A DNA stretch of 64,000 nt from Paracoccaceae bacterium (GTDB lineage Bacteria > Pseudomonadota > Alphaproteobacteria > Rhodobacterales > Rhodobacteraceae), in contig JACVZW010000009.1 of NCBI GenBank assembly GCA_014654775.1, positions 44,165 through 108,164 on the forward strand, read 5' to 3'. Shown one piece after another: positions 1-9,229 of this stretch (position 1 is its first letter; every line of letters starts with the position of its first letter). A model generated the notes under the pieces. That model was given only the letters and a program-made list of their open reading frames with translations, had not been told where the DNA came from and searched no databases. The position numbers and the translations under genes are program-made.

Positions 1-274
1 TTTCGGATGGGATCGGGTTTTCCACGCTTTTCCCGGTGGAAAACTGCGTCATGGAAAACGGCTTGGGGCGGAAAAGCACCCGCCCGGATGGACCCCGCCC
101 ATACGGATGGGTCCGACCCCGGCGATGGTCGTGTCGGGATTCCGAAACCTCGGCGCGCGGGGTGCGAGAGGGTGTCGGAAGCGCCCATGAAGCCGGGGCA
201 TGTCAGGGAAAACGGCGGGGGCTGAAGGCGTTTTAGCGGGGGCTGGCGAAGATTTTTCGTCAGCGCGCGGCGGC
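1..274 (+). promoter_or_regulatory. Upstream regulatory region of the fleT operon
   Basis: There is no convincing gene here; the short ORFs at 7..225 and 36..236 have no recognisable domain. The stretch has a perfect 9-bp inverted repeat, GTTTTCCAC (17-25) and GTGGAAAAC (36-44). It also has three copies of CGGATGG (4-10, 85-91, 104-110). Because it lies upstream of a sigma-54 promoter, it is a plausible place for activator (FleQ) binding. That function is an inference from position and repetition only. Confidence 0.35.
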
Positions 275-289
275 TGGCACGGTTCCTGC
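275..289 (+). promoter_or_regulatory. Sigma-54 promoter of fleT operon
   Basis: TGGCACGGTTCCTGC matches the -24/-12 consensus TGGCAC-N5-TTGC, with the GG and GC dinucleotides at the right spacing. It lies 43 bp before the fleT start codon. In Rhodobacter sphaeroides the fleT operon is transcribed by RpoN2 holoenzyme activated by FleQ, and both genes are in this window. Confidence 0.8.
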
Positions 290-332
290 CTCTTCCCTTC
301 CAGACTGCGTTTCCATCACCCGGAGCAAGACC

Positions 333-1469
333 ATGGCCCTGATCCACATCCTTGACGACGCTTTCGAAGCCGGTGCCGCCGTGGCGCAGCTTCTGTCCCG
401 CCGCCGGATCGCGGCGGAGCGAGGCGCCAAGCCCGTGGCGGGGACGCAGGTCCTGGTGGCCTCGGCGGCGGCGGAGGCAGGTCTGGGTGGCGCGCGTGGT
501 CTGACGGACCTTGCCCGGGCGGCGGGTGCGAAGTCGATCATCGTGGTGTCGGAAGGGGCGGCGTCCTTTGCAGTGGCGGAAGAGATGGGCGGGCGCGTGC
601 TGCGCGTTGCCCTGCCCCGCAGCGGCCAGCCCGCGCTGCGCGATGCCGGGCTGATGACGCTGGTCGACATGATCGGCGGGCAGGTGCAGGGGATGGTGGC
701 TGCCGATCCGGCGACGGGAGAGTTGATCGATCTGGCGAACCGGGTGGCGCGCACGGATGTGACGGTCTTCATCAACGGGCCGACGGGATCGGGCAAGGAA
801 GTGCTGGCGCGCACCGTGCATGCCGCAAGCCGCCGGGCGGGGGCACCCTTCGTGGCGATCAACTGCGCGGCGATCCCCGAGAACATGCTGGAAGCCATCC
901 TTTTCGGCCATGAGAAGGGCGCCTTCACTGGCGCGTCGAATGCCAACAAGGGCATCATCCGGGCGGCCGAAGGTGGCACGCTGATGCTGGACGAGATTTC
1001 GGAAATGCCGATGGGCCTGCAGTCGAAGCTCTTGCGGGTGCTGCAGGAGCGGGCGCTGACGCCGATCGGGGCGCAGGCCGAAGTGGCCGTGGATATCCGC
1101 GTGATCGCCACGTCGAACCGCGACATGGAAGAGGAAGTGCGCGAGCGCCGCTTCCGCGAAGACCTGTTCTATCGCCTGAACGTCTTCCCGTTGGCCACCC
1201 GCGCGCTGTGCGAGCGGCCGGAGGACATTCCGGTTCTGGCCTGCGCGATGGTGCGGCGTCATGCGCCGGAAGGCCAGCCCCTGCCGATGCTGACGCCCGA
1301 GGCGCTGGCCGCGCTGGCCGCGCATGACTGGCCGGGCAATGTGCGCGAGCTGGAGAATGTCATCCAGCGTGCGCTGGTGATGCAGGAGGGCGGCAAGATC
1401 ACGCCGTCCGACCTGCTGATCCGGGCGGCGACGCCCACGGTGACGCGGTTGATGGCGCGCGCGGTCTGA
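333..1469 (+). CDS. fleT: Sigma-54 flagellar activator FleT (AAA+, no DNA-binding domain)
   Basis: This 378-aa protein has an N-terminal region of about 120 residues without a recognised fold, then a sigma-54 AAA+ domain. The Walker A motif GPTGSGKE is at 149-156, the sigma-54 loop GAFTGA at 196-201 and a Walker B GGTLMLDE follows. It ends shortly after the AAA+ C-terminal subdomain and has no Fis-type helix-turn-helix. That architecture matches R. sphaeroides FleT, which works with FleQ to drive later flagellar genes and does not bind DNA itself. GGAG at 321-324 supports the ATG at 333. It is the first gene of a sigma-54-driven operon running into fliE. Confidence 0.85.
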   Translation: MALIHILDDAFEAGAAVAQLLSRRRIAAERGAKPVAGTQVLVASAAAEAGLGGARGLTDLARAAGAKSIIVVSEGAASFAVAEEMGGRVLRVALPRSGQPALRDAGLMTLVDMIGGQVQGMVAADPATGELIDLANRVARTDVTVFINGPTGSGKEVLARTVHAASRRAGAPFVAINCAAIPENMLEAILFGHEKGAFTGASNANKGIIRAAEGGTLMLDEISEMPMGLQSKLLRVLQERALTPIGAQAEVAVDIRVIATSNRDMEEEVRERRFREDLFYRLNVFPLATRALCERPEDIPVLACAMVRRHAPEGQPLPMLTPEALAALAAHDWPGNVRELENVIQRALVMQEGGKITPSDLLIRAATPTVTRLMARAV

Positions 1470-1479
1470 GGCAGACGCG

Positions 1480-1878
1480 ATGAGCATCGGATCGGTGAAC
1501 GGGTTTTCGCCCTTCGCTGCCGGATTGATCCGGCCGGAGGGGCCGCAGGTCGGCCAGCAGGCGGGCCTTCAGACGGGCCAGCAGTTGGGTCAGCAGACCG
1601 GGGGCATCCAGACGCCCTTCGCGCCACAGGTCATGCCGGGGATCGGTGAGGCCAAGGGGCCGGGGTTCGGCGAGCGTGTCGCGGGCGCGGTGGACAACCT
1701 TGCCCAAGCGCAGAACACGGCGTCGCAGCGGGCGCGGGATTTCGAGATGGGTCTGGAGACGGACCTCGCCTCGGTGATGATCGATCAACAGATCTCGTCC
1801 CTCGGTTTCCAGTTCGCGCTGAACGTGCGGAACAAGGCGCTGGGCGCCTACCGCGACATCATCAACATGCCGGTCTGA
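1480..1878 (+). CDS. fliE: Flagellar hook-basal body protein FliE
   Basis: FliE joins the MS ring to the proximal rod and helps open the export gate. The C-terminal half has the family signature, with IDQQISSLGFQFALNVRNK leading to the end. The protein is 132 aa, longer than the usual about 105. The extra length is an N-terminal Gly/Gln-rich stretch with repeated GQQ units (around residues 25-45). It sits 10 bp after fleT and 23 bp before fliF, the canonical fliEFGHIJ order. Confidence 0.9.
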   Translation: MSIGSVNGFSPFAAGLIRPEGPQVGQQAGLQTGQQLGQQTGGIQTPFAPQVMPGIGEAKGPGFGERVAGAVDNLAQAQNTASQRARDFEMGLETDLASVMIDQQISSLGFQFALNVRNKALGAYRDIINMPV

Positions 1879-1901
1879 GACAGCGAGAGGATTGACGCAA
1901 G

Positions 1902-3611
1902 ATGGCGATGACCCCCATTCCGGTCGGCAGCGGCAACCCCATGGTGGCGCAGGTGAAGGGCGCGGTGAGCAATGTGATGCGCATGGGCAACCAGCCCGCG
2001 CTGCGCCGCGCCATGCCCGCGATCCTGATCCTGTCGGTGGCGGTGCTGGCGGTGGGCGGTTGGCTGATCCTGCGGGAACCGGCGCGGATGGTGCTGTTTC
2101 CGGGGATGGCCGAGGCGGACAAGGCGCAGGTGATCGAAGCGCTGAACGCGGCGGGGATCAATGCGGCGGTCGACAGCCTGACGGGCGAGATCGAAGTGGC
2201 GACGGCGGAATATCACCGCGCACGGATGCAGCTGGCCGCGCAGGGTCTGCCGACGTCGATGCCCGATGCGAACGCCGTGCTGACCGATCTGCCGATGGGG
2301 GCGAGCCGGTCGGTCGAAGGGGCGCGGCTGCGGCAGGCGCAGGAATTGGAACTGGCGCGGTCGATCACCGAAATCTCGGCCGTGTCGCAGGCGCGGGTGC
2401 ATCTGGCGCTGCCGGAAAAGTCGGCCTTTCTGCGCGACACGCAGCCGCCGCGGGCGTCGGTCTTTTTGCAGCTTGCGCCGGGGCGGATGCTGGAAGCCTC
2501 GCAGGTGGAGGCGATCGTGAACCTTGTGTCCACTTCGGTGCCCGGGATGGCGCGGGGCGATGTGACGGTGGTGGATCAGATGGGGCGGCTGTTGTCGCGC
2601 GGGTCGGATGATCCGGCGGCGGTGGTGTCGGACCGCCAGTTGCAGCATCGACTGGAGGTGGAGCAATTGTACCGCGAGCGGATCGAGGCGCTGCTGACGC
2701 CGATCGCGGGACCGGGCAACCTGTCGGTGCAGGTGACGGTGGACATGGATTTCACCCAAAGTCAGATCACCGAGGAACGAGTGGACCCAGAGGCGACTGC
2801 GCTGCGGTCAGAGCAATCTGAACTGGTGGAATCGAGCGAACCGCCCGCGCGGGGCGTGCCCGGCGCGGTGGCGAACCAGCCCCCGAACCAAGCCGAGTTG
2901 CAGGAGGCAGGGCAAGTGCCCGCACAGGGCGGGTTGCAGCCCTTGGCCGGGGTGATCACCAACCGGTCGACGGGGACGACGAAGAATTACGAGGTGAGCC
3001 GCACGGTGGAGACCACGCAGCCCGCCAGCGCCCGTGTCATGAAGATCAGCGCGGCGATCCTACTGCGCGCCACGCCGCAGGCCCCGGCGGAAGAGGGGGC
3101 AGAGCCGCCCCCGCTGCTGCCCGAGGCGCTTAAGGCCGATCTGGAGCGGCTGGCGCAGACGGCCATCGGCTTTGACGCGGAGCGCGGCGACACCATCACC
3201 ATCGCGGCGCAGCCCTTCATGGACGAGATGGTGATGGAGGTGCCGACCGATCTGTCTTGGGTGCCCGAAGTGCTGCGGCAGGTGGGGATGATCGCGCTGG
3301 TGGCCATCGTGGCGCTGGGGATCATCCGCCCGCTGCTGACGCGGGTGGTGCTGCCGGGCGCGGCGGCGGCCGGTTCCCTGCAGATGGGCGGCGTGGCCGG
3401 GGTCGAAGTGGCGGCAGGCGACAGTCTGGACGATGTGCAGGCCCGGCTAGAGGCGCGGCGGTCAAAGCTGACCAATGCCGCCTTGGGCGCGAATGTCAGC
3501 CGCGAGGAAAAATTCGCCGTGCTGCGCCAGATCGTTTCGGAAGACCCGGCGCGCATCGCCTCGGTCTTGCAGAAGATGATGAAGGACGATCCGTCCGCCC
3601 CGAAAGCCTGA
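1902..3611 (+). CDS. fliF: Flagellar MS-ring protein FliF
   Basis: FliF forms the membrane MS ring on which the flagellum is built. The 569-aa length is standard. A first membrane segment lies at about 42-58 and a second at about 455-475, enclosing the large periplasmic ring-building region. The cytoplasmic C-terminal tail (residues about 480-569) would bind FliG. It is followed after 16 bp by fliG, its direct partner. No anomalies were seen. Confidence 0.95.
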   Translation: MAMTPIPVGSGNPMVAQVKGAVSNVMRMGNQPALRRAMPAILILSVAVLAVGGWLILREPARMVLFPGMAEADKAQVIEALNAAGINAAVDSLTGEIEVATAEYHRARMQLAAQGLPTSMPDANAVLTDLPMGASRSVEGARLRQAQELELARSITEISAVSQARVHLALPEKSAFLRDTQPPRASVFLQLAPGRMLEASQVEAIVNLVSTSVPGMARGDVTVVDQMGRLLSRGSDDPAAVVSDRQLQHRLEVEQLYRERIEALLTPIAGPGNLSVQVTVDMDFTQSQITEERVDPEATALRSEQSELVESSEPPARGVPGAVANQPPNQAELQEAGQVPAQGGLQPLAGVITNRSTGTTKNYEVSRTVETTQPASARVMKISAAILLRATPQAPAEEGAEPPPLLPEALKADLERLAQTAIGFDAERGDTITIAAQPFMDEMVMEVPTDLSWVPEVLRQVGMIALVAIVALGIIRPLLTRVVLPGAAAAGSLQMGGVAGVEVAAGDSLDDVQARLEARRSKLTNAALGANVSREEKFAVLRQIVSEDPARIASVLQKMMKDDPSAPKA

Positions 3612-3627
3612 GGAGAGGAGACGCGCC

Positions 3628-4680
3628 ATGCCCGCCCCCCGCCCCGTATCCGGCCCCGCCCCGTCGGGCAACACCGTCCCTCTGGAACGGTTGACGCCTC
3701 TGCAGCGCGCGGCGGTGCTGATGATGCTGTTCGGTGAGCGGGCGGCGGCGGCTGTGCTGCGCAACCTAAGCCCGGCAGAGGTGCAGAATCTGGGCGCGGC
3801 GATGTATTCGGTCAGCGATGTGGACCAGCTGACGCTGGAGCATGTGGTCGAGGAATTCCTGATCGGGCTGAACCGCGAGACGGGCCTGAACCACGGCGCG
3901 CCGGTCTATATCCGGTCTGTGATGACCGAAGCACTGGGCGAGGACAAGGCGCAGTCGATCATCAGCCGGATCAACCCGTCTTCGGCGGAACGGCCGATCG
4001 AAATCCTTGATTGGATGGATGCACGATCCATCGCCGAGCTGATCATCGACGAACATCCGCAGATCATTGCGCTGGTGATCGCCTGCCTCGACTACAGCCT
4101 TGCGGCCGATGTGCTGATGCTGCTGCCGGAAGAGGTGCAGCCCGACATCATCCGCCGTATCGCCGACCTGACGTCGATCCAGCCCGAGGCGCTGCGCGAT
4201 CTGGAGCAGGTGATGCAGCGGAAGTTCAAGGCCTCGTCCACCTCGCGGGCAAGCCAGATCGGCGGCGTGAAGGCAGCGGCGCGGATCATGAACTTCACGC
4301 GGACGGCGATGGAACAGCGCATCCTGCGCGAGGTGAAGAAGGAGGATCGCGATCTGATGCAAGCCATCATGGACAACATGTTCGTCTTCGACAATCTGGA
4401 GCAGTCCGACGAGCGGTCACTGCAGACCCTGCTGCGCAGCGTGGACAACGAGCAGCTTGTGCTGGCGCTGAAGGGTGCGGGCGAGACGCTGCGCGACAAG
4501 CTTCTGGGCTGCATGTCGACCCGCGCGGCGGCGAACCTGCGCGACGAGATGGAGGCGCTGGGCCCGGTGCGCCTGACGGATGTGCAGGAGGCGCAAAAGG
4601 CGATCGTTGCCACGGCGCGCAAGCTGTCGGACGAGGGGGCCATCGTGCTTGCCGGTCGCGGCGGCGAGCAGATGGTCTAA
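3628..4680 (+). CDS. fliG: Flagellar motor switch protein FliG
   Basis: FliG is the rotor protein that couples MotAB ion flow to torque and carries FliM/FliN. The 350-aa protein has the middle-domain motif DEHPQIIALVIA and the charged C-terminal helix region (DEMEALGPVRLTDVQEAQ) that contacts the stator. Its N-terminal region would bind the FliF tail. The ATG at 3628 follows GAGGAGAGG, a strong ribosome-binding site. It is translationally close to fliF and fliH. Confidence 0.95.
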   Translation: MPAPRPVSGPAPSGNTVPLERLTPLQRAAVLMMLFGERAAAAVLRNLSPAEVQNLGAAMYSVSDVDQLTLEHVVEEFLIGLNRETGLNHGAPVYIRSVMTEALGEDKAQSIISRINPSSAERPIEILDWMDARSIAELIIDEHPQIIALVIACLDYSLAADVLMLLPEEVQPDIIRRIADLTSIQPEALRDLEQVMQRKFKASSTSRASQIGGVKAAARIMNFTRTAMEQRILREVKKEDRDLMQAIMDNMFVFDNLEQSDERSLQTLLRSVDNEQLVLALKGAGETLRDKLLGCMSTRAAANLRDEMEALGPVRLTDVQEAQKAIVATARKLSDEGAIVLAGRGGEQMV

Positions 4681-4683
4681 GCC

Positions 4684-5463
4684 ATGACCGATGGGGAACC
4701 CCCGCGCATGGGACATGCCGAGGTGATGGCGCTGATCCGCGCCTCGGCGCAGAAGGGATTTGCCGCCAAGGCTTCGGTGGTGGAGGGCGATGGAGTCTTT
4801 CGCCCGGCGCGGCTGGATGCTGTGCGGCGGATCGACCCGGACGCGACTGCGATGGTCGAGGCCGTGGTGGCGACTGAGGGCGGCGGGATCACAGTCGCGG
4901 CGGGCGAGGTGATGGGGCCTGCGCGGGCTGCGGCGGCGCAGGTGTCGATGGAGGAGATGGCGCAGCGGTTGGCCGAGGCGCGCGCCGAGGGCTATGCCCA
5001 AGGCCGAGCGGATGGGGCCGAGGCGGGCCATGCGGCGGGGCATGCCGAGGGCGTTGTCGCCGGGCGGGCCGAGGCGGAGGCCGCTTTGGGACCGGCGCGC
5101 GACGCGTTTCTGGCCGCCATGGCGCGGCTGGAAGAGGGCGCGGGGCTGGCCGACGGCTTGGCGGGGGTTCTGGCCGAGGCGGTAAGGAAACTGGCCGCCG
5201 AACGCGCAGGGCAGATGATCGAAGCGTTGCCGCAAGCCTTTGCGGCGCGGGTGGAGGCGATGGCCGACCGCGTGGCGCAGGGCGTGCGCGCGGTTTCCGT
5301 GCGGTTGAACCCCGAGGATCTAGAGGCGATCCGCCCGCATCTGGCGGGCTGCGAGGTGCTGGAAGGCGCGGCCCTGACGGCCGATGCGCGGCTGGCGCGG
5401 GGTGATGTGGAGGTGCGGGCGGAAGGCATCCGTCTGGCCGATCTGCTGGAGGTACGGGGATGA
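4684..5463 (+). CDS. fliH: Flagellar export ATPase regulator FliH
   Basis: FliH is the peripheral stator of the FliI ATPase in the flagellar type III export system. This 259-aa protein has the family's glycine-repeat helix, a run of AEG/ADG/AEG units near residues 97-125 (GxxxG-like), and an Ala/Glu-rich C-terminal half. Overall similarity in this family is low, so the assignment leans on the glycine repeat and on position between fliG and fliI. It overlaps fliI by 4 bp (ATGA), which suggests coupled translation. Confidence 0.85.
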   Translation: MTDGEPPRMGHAEVMALIRASAQKGFAAKASVVEGDGVFRPARLDAVRRIDPDATAMVEAVVATEGGGITVAAGEVMGPARAAAAQVSMEEMAQRLAEARAEGYAQGRADGAEAGHAAGHAEGVVAGRAEAEAALGPARDAFLAAMARLEEGAGLADGLAGVLAEAVRKLAAERAGQMIEALPQAFAARVEAMADRVAQGVRAVSVRLNPEDLEAIRPHLAGCEVLEGAALTADARLARGDVEVRAEGIRLADLLEVRG

Positions 5464-6794
5464 GTCTGCTGGAACGGATCGGGGCCGAAGTGAGACGTCA
5501 GACGGTGACGCTTGCGCCACGGGTCGAGGGGCGGGTGCTGCGCTATGACGGGCTGATCCTTGAGGCGACGGGATTTCCGGCTAGCCCCGGCAGCCTGTGC
5601 GAGATTGCGACGGAGACCGGCACTCCGGTGCAGGGCGAGGTGATCGGCTTTGCCCGCGGGCATGTGCTGATGTTCCTGAATCAGCCCGGAGCCGCGATCA
5701 TGGCGGGCGCGCGGGTGAAGGTGATCGACGGCGGCCAGATGGCCGAGGTGGGCGAGGCGCTGTTGGGCCGGGTGGTGGATGCCGAGGGGCACCCGCTGGA
5801 CGGGCTGCCAAGCCCGCGCTGCGAGGCGGTCTGGCCGTTGGCGGGGCGGTTGATGAACCCCTTGGCGCGGACGGGGGTGGACCGCCCGCTGGACGTGGGC
5901 GTGCGCATTCTGAACGCCGCGCTGACCGTGGGGCGGGGGCAGCGTCTGGGCATCATCGCGGGATCGGGCGTCGGGAAATCGGTGCTGATGGAGATGATGG
6001 CCCGCTATACCGAGGCCGATGTCATCGTGGTCGGCCTGATCGGCGAGCGGGCGCGCGAGGTGGGGGCCTTCGTGCGGTCGGTGATGCAGGGCGAGGCGGC
6101 AAAGCGCATCTGCATGGTGGCCGTGCCGGCCGACCGTTCCCCCTTGCTGCGTCTGCGCGCGGCGCGGCGGGCGACGGCGATTGCCGAACATTTCCGGGCG
6201 CAGGGCAAGCAGGTGCTGCTGATCATCGACAGCCTGACGCGCGTGGCCCATGCCCAGCGCGAGATCGGGCTGGCCTTGGGTGAGCAGCCGACGGCGAAGG
6301 GCTATCCGCCCTCTGTCGTGTCGCTGATCCCCGGGCTGATCGAACGGACGGGGCCTGGGCTGCCGGGCGAAGGGGCGATCACGGCGATCTACACGGTGCT
6401 GGCCGATGGCGACGACACGACCAATGACCCTGTCGTGGACACGGCGCGCGCGATTCTGGATGGGCATATCGTGCTGTCGCGGCGGCAGACGCAGATGGGC
6501 ATTTATCCGGCGGTGGACCTGCCGCAATCGGCAAGCCGCGTGATGATGGACATCACCGATGCCGCGCATCAGGCGGCGGCGCAAAAGCTGCGCCGGATGA
6601 TCACGCTGTATATGGACAACAGGGACCTGATGCTGATGGGCGGCTATGTGCCGGGGCAGGACCCCGATCTGGACGAAGCAATCCGGCTGTGGCCGCGCAT
6701 CCTCGACCTGATCCGGCAGGGTCCGCATGAACCTTCGGATTTCGCCGCAAGCCGTGAGGCCTTGATCGCGCTGGCCGGGACAGGTGTGGCATGA
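5460..6794 (+). CDS. fliI: Flagellum-specific ATP synthase FliI
   Basis: FliI is the ATPase of the flagellar export apparatus, homologous to F1-ATPase beta. The 444-aa protein has Walker A AGSGVGKS at 167-174 and a Walker B region VLLIIDSLTRV near 245-255. The catalytic Glu region GLIGERAREVG follows the P-loop. Length and motif order are standard. It overlaps fliH at the 5' end and fliJ at the 3' end, both by ATGA, so the three are probably translated together. Confidence 0.95.
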   Translation: MSLLERIGAEVRRQTVTLAPRVEGRVLRYDGLILEATGFPASPGSLCEIATETGTPVQGEVIGFARGHVLMFLNQPGAAIMAGARVKVIDGGQMAEVGEALLGRVVDAEGHPLDGLPSPRCEAVWPLAGRLMNPLARTGVDRPLDVGVRILNAALTVGRGQRLGIIAGSGVGKSVLMEMMARYTEADVIVVGLIGERAREVGAFVRSVMQGEAAKRICMVAVPADRSPLLRLRAARRATAIAEHFRAQGKQVLLIIDSLTRVAHAQREIGLALGEQPTAKGYPPSVVSLIPGLIERTGPGLPGEGAITAIYTVLADGDDTTNDPVVDTARAILDGHIVLSRRQTQMGIYPAVDLPQSASRVMMDITDAAHQAAAQKLRRMITLYMDNRDLMLMGGYVPGQDPDLDEAIRLWPRILDLIRQGPHEPSDFAASREALIALAGTGVA

Positions 6795-7198
6795 GCGGGA
6801 AGAGCAAGGTGCTGGGTCTGATGGCGTTGCAGGAAAAGGCGCGGATCGCCGGGACAATGGCCGACCTGCGCGCAGCGGCGCATCAGAAGGACGAGGCGGA
6901 GCGCATGGTCGCCCGCCTGAAGGAAGCCCTCGCGCGGCAGAGCAAGGGCGAGGGCGTCCGGCTTGCGGCCGAGGTGATGGCCGAACGGGCCATGACCGCG
7001 CAGATCCTGACCGAAGCGGAGCGGCACCGCCTGAAGCAAGAGGCCTTTGCTGCGAAGATGGCGGAGGAGCAGGCGAAGCTGGCACGGCAGGAACATCGCC
7101 ACCAGACGCTGACCGACAAGGCCAAGGCGGCGCGGCGCGGCGAGGCTGAGGAGAAGCTGGCCCTGCGCGAGGCGGCCCAGCCGCCGCGTCGTCGTTGA
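6791..7198 (+). CDS. fliJ: Flagellar export chaperone FliJ
   Basis: This small, highly charged, almost entirely helical protein (135 aa) is rich in Ala, Lys, Glu and Arg, consistent with the FliJ coiled coil that inserts into the FliI hexamer. Sequence conservation in this family is poor, so the call depends on size, coiled-coil composition and its place overlapping the end of fliI. It is the last gene before a new sigma-54 promoter. Confidence 0.75.
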   Translation: MSGKSKVLGLMALQEKARIAGTMADLRAAAHQKDEAERMVARLKEALARQSKGEGVRLAAEVMAERAMTAQILTEAERHRLKQEAFAAKMAEEQAKLARQEHRHQTLTDKAKAARRGEAEEKLALREAAQPPRRR

Positions 7199-7201
7199 GG
7201 T

Positions 7202-7217
7202 TGGCATTGCTTTTGCA
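7202..7217 (+). promoter_or_regulatory. Sigma-54 promoter before fliK
   Basis: TGGCATTGCTTTTGCA fits TGGCAY-N5-TTGCA with correct GG-GC spacing. It lies in the 58-bp gap between fliJ and fliK, about 40 bp before the fliK ATG. It would start a second transcription unit, fliKLMN. Confidence 0.75.
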
Positions 7218-7256
7218 AGCGGGGCGCAAAAGGCCCCTTTCAGGATCGAGAGCGCG

Positions 7257-8645
7257 ATGACCCTGCCCGTCACCCTTGCCGATACCCCTGCCCTGCCCCG
7301 CGTGACGGAGGCTGCGGTCTCTGGCCCTGCTGCAGGCGAGGGCGGCGAGGCGCGGTTCGCCGAGACGCTGGCCGGAGCGATGGGCGCTGCGCCTGTCCCT
7401 GCGGCAGGCAAGACGGGCGAGGCTGCCGCCCCCGTGGAGACGCAAGAGAGCCCCACGCTGGACCCCGAAGCGATGCTGGCCGATCTGGAACAGCGCGCGG
7501 TGACGGTGGAGGGCGAGGCATTGGCGGCAGGTCCGGGCATGCCGGGTGATCCGCTGGCGATCCCTGCCGTGCCGAGCGTCGGGCAGGATGCGGGGATGGT
7601 GCCGCCTGAGGGTGGCGAGGCCCTGCTGACCGAGATTGGTGCTGAGGCGCCGGGTGACGAACCGACCGGTGACGAGGTTGCGGGGGAAACACCGCCCGAG
7701 GAAGAGATTCCGTTGGACCTGCCGCTGACGGCGCTTTTGGCGGCAGCAGCGCTGCCGGTTTCGGCCACGGGAGAGGGCGCCGCGCCGCCGGTTCAGGCGG
7801 CGGATGCGGCGGTCGAAGCGGCGCGGCGGGCAATGGCCGCGACGATGGCGGTGCCGGGTCTGGCGAAGGCGGAAAAGGGCGGGAAAGGGCCGCTCGACGG
7901 GCCGGAGTCAACGGAGACTGCGCCCGAGGGCGAGGTTGCGATGGCCAAGGACGACGAGATCGGTCCGGCGAAGGCCGCGCAGGCTGCCGAGTTGCGGACC
8001 CCTGCCAGCGGTGTGCCGACCGTTACAACCGAACTGCGCATCGCCGCCGAGGCGCGGCGCGAGGCGGTGGCCGAGATCACGCTGGCCGCGCTGGGTGGCG
8101 AGGCGGCGGAAGCCGCTGGTACGACAGCGACGCCGACGGGCACAGCCAGCGTACAGGTGGGGACGCAGGCACTGTCGCAGGGGCTGGGCGGGCCGATCCA
8201 GACCGCCCGACCGGGCTGGGAAGGGGTGCTGGCGGACCGGATCGCAGCGGAACTGTCGGGGGATGGCAAGGAGATCGAGCTTGATCTTGCGCCCGAGACG
8301 CTGGGCCAGCTGAAGATCAAGCTGGAAGTGGTGGACGGTCTGGCGCAGGTGCGGATCGTGACAGAGACGACCGAAGCCGCGCGGCTGTTCCAGCAGGCCG
8401 AACACCGTCTGTCGGAAAGCCTGTCGCGCGCGGGGCTGAGCCTTGGCGGACAGGACACGATGAGCCGCGATGCCGAGAGTGGGCAGACACAGGGGCAAGG
8501 GCTAACCGGACAGGGCGGAAACGGCCCCGGTGACCGGGGCGCCCGTCCGCGCGGCATCGAGATGCATTTTGACCGTCAGGGCGCTGTCGCTCTGGCTGAA
8601 CAGGCCGGTCGCGCGGGGCGCGGGCTGGTCAATCTGATTGCCTGA
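7257..8645 (+). CDS. fliK: Flagellar hook-length control protein FliK
   Basis: FliK is the secreted molecular ruler that switches export from hook to filament proteins. The first about 310 residues are low-complexity, rich in Ala, Gly, Pro and Glu, as is usual. The C-terminal Flg_hook domain (about 320-390) has the recognisable pattern LDLAPETLGQLKIKLEV followed by VRIVTET. The 462-aa size is in range. A sigma-54 promoter lies just upstream and fliL follows 12 bp downstream. Confidence 0.88.
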   Translation: MTLPVTLADTPALPRVTEAAVSGPAAGEGGEARFAETLAGAMGAAPVPAAGKTGEAAAPVETQESPTLDPEAMLADLEQRAVTVEGEALAAGPGMPGDPLAIPAVPSVGQDAGMVPPEGGEALLTEIGAEAPGDEPTGDEVAGETPPEEEIPLDLPLTALLAAAALPVSATGEGAAPPVQAADAAVEAARRAMAATMAVPGLAKAEKGGKGPLDGPESTETAPEGEVAMAKDDEIGPAKAAQAAELRTPASGVPTVTTELRIAAEARREAVAEITLAALGGEAAEAAGTTATPTGTASVQVGTQALSQGLGGPIQTARPGWEGVLADRIAAELSGDGKEIELDLAPETLGQLKIKLEVVDGLAQVRIVTETTEAARLFQQAEHRLSESLSRAGLSLGGQDTMSRDAESGQTQGQGLTGQGGNGPGDRGARPRGIEMHFDRQGAVALAEQAGRAGRGLVNLIA

Positions 8646-8657
8646 GGAAACTGAAGC

Positions 8658-9218
8658 ATGAGCAGCGAAACCGTCGATATCGTCGCGCCGCGCAAGAAGG
8701 GGCGCATTCTGGGCCTTCTGGGAAAGCTTGTCGGGTCGGTCATCTTGTTGGGGGCGGGCTTTGGCGGGGGCTATGTCTATTTCGCCAATCCCTTTTCGCC
8801 CACGCAGGACATGCTGCGCCTGATCGAGCCGGAACAGGCCGCAGCAGCCGACGCCGATGGGCGCGAGAAGGTGCCGAAGGACACGCCGGACGAGACATTG
8901 TTCCAGACGTTGTATTTCACTTTTCCCGACCCGATCACGTCTAACCTCAAGGAGTCTCGGTCTTTTCTGCAGGTGCAGATCGGCGTGTCGACGCAATATG
9001 ACGAGCAGGTCATCACGAATGTGGAGACCCACAAGCTTGCCCTGCAATCGGACATGCTGGCCGTGATTGCGACCTTCACCGAGGAGGACATCGCGGGGCC
9101 GAACGGGCGAGCGCGGTTGGCGGATGCGTTGAAGGATGCGGTGAACATGCGGCTGGAGCGGATGGAAGGCTTCGGCGGCGTGGAGGACGTGTTCTTTTCG
9201 TCCTTCATGATGCAGTAA
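8658..9218 (+). CDS. fliL: Flagellar basal body-associated protein FliL
   Basis: FliL is a single-pass membrane protein near the stator that supports motor function. The 186-aa protein has a basic N-terminus, a membrane segment at about 17-38 (LLGKLVGSVILLGAGFGGGY) and a periplasmic C-terminal domain ending in FFSSFMMQ, a typical FliL ending. In R. sphaeroides FliL is needed for swimming. It sits in the expected fliKLMN order. Confidence 0.9.
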   Translation: MSSETVDIVAPRKKGRILGLLGKLVGSVILLGAGFGGGYVYFANPFSPTQDMLRLIEPEQAAAADADGREKVPKDTPDETLFQTLYFTFPDPITSNLKESRSFLQVQIGVSTQYDEQVITNVETHKLALQSDMLAVIATFTEEDIAGPNGRARLADALKDAVNMRLERMEGFGGVEDVFFSSFMMQ

Positions 9219-9229
9219 GGGGCCGCGCG

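Noticed and set aside
7-236. Two short ORFs (72 and 66 aa) at the left edge
   Set aside because: They overlap each other in different frames, have no domains, and occupy the upstream control region of fleT.
4992-7445. 817-aa minus-strand ORF
   Set aside because: It lies antisense to fliH, fliI and fliJ and reads as Arg/Pro/His-rich low-complexity sequence.
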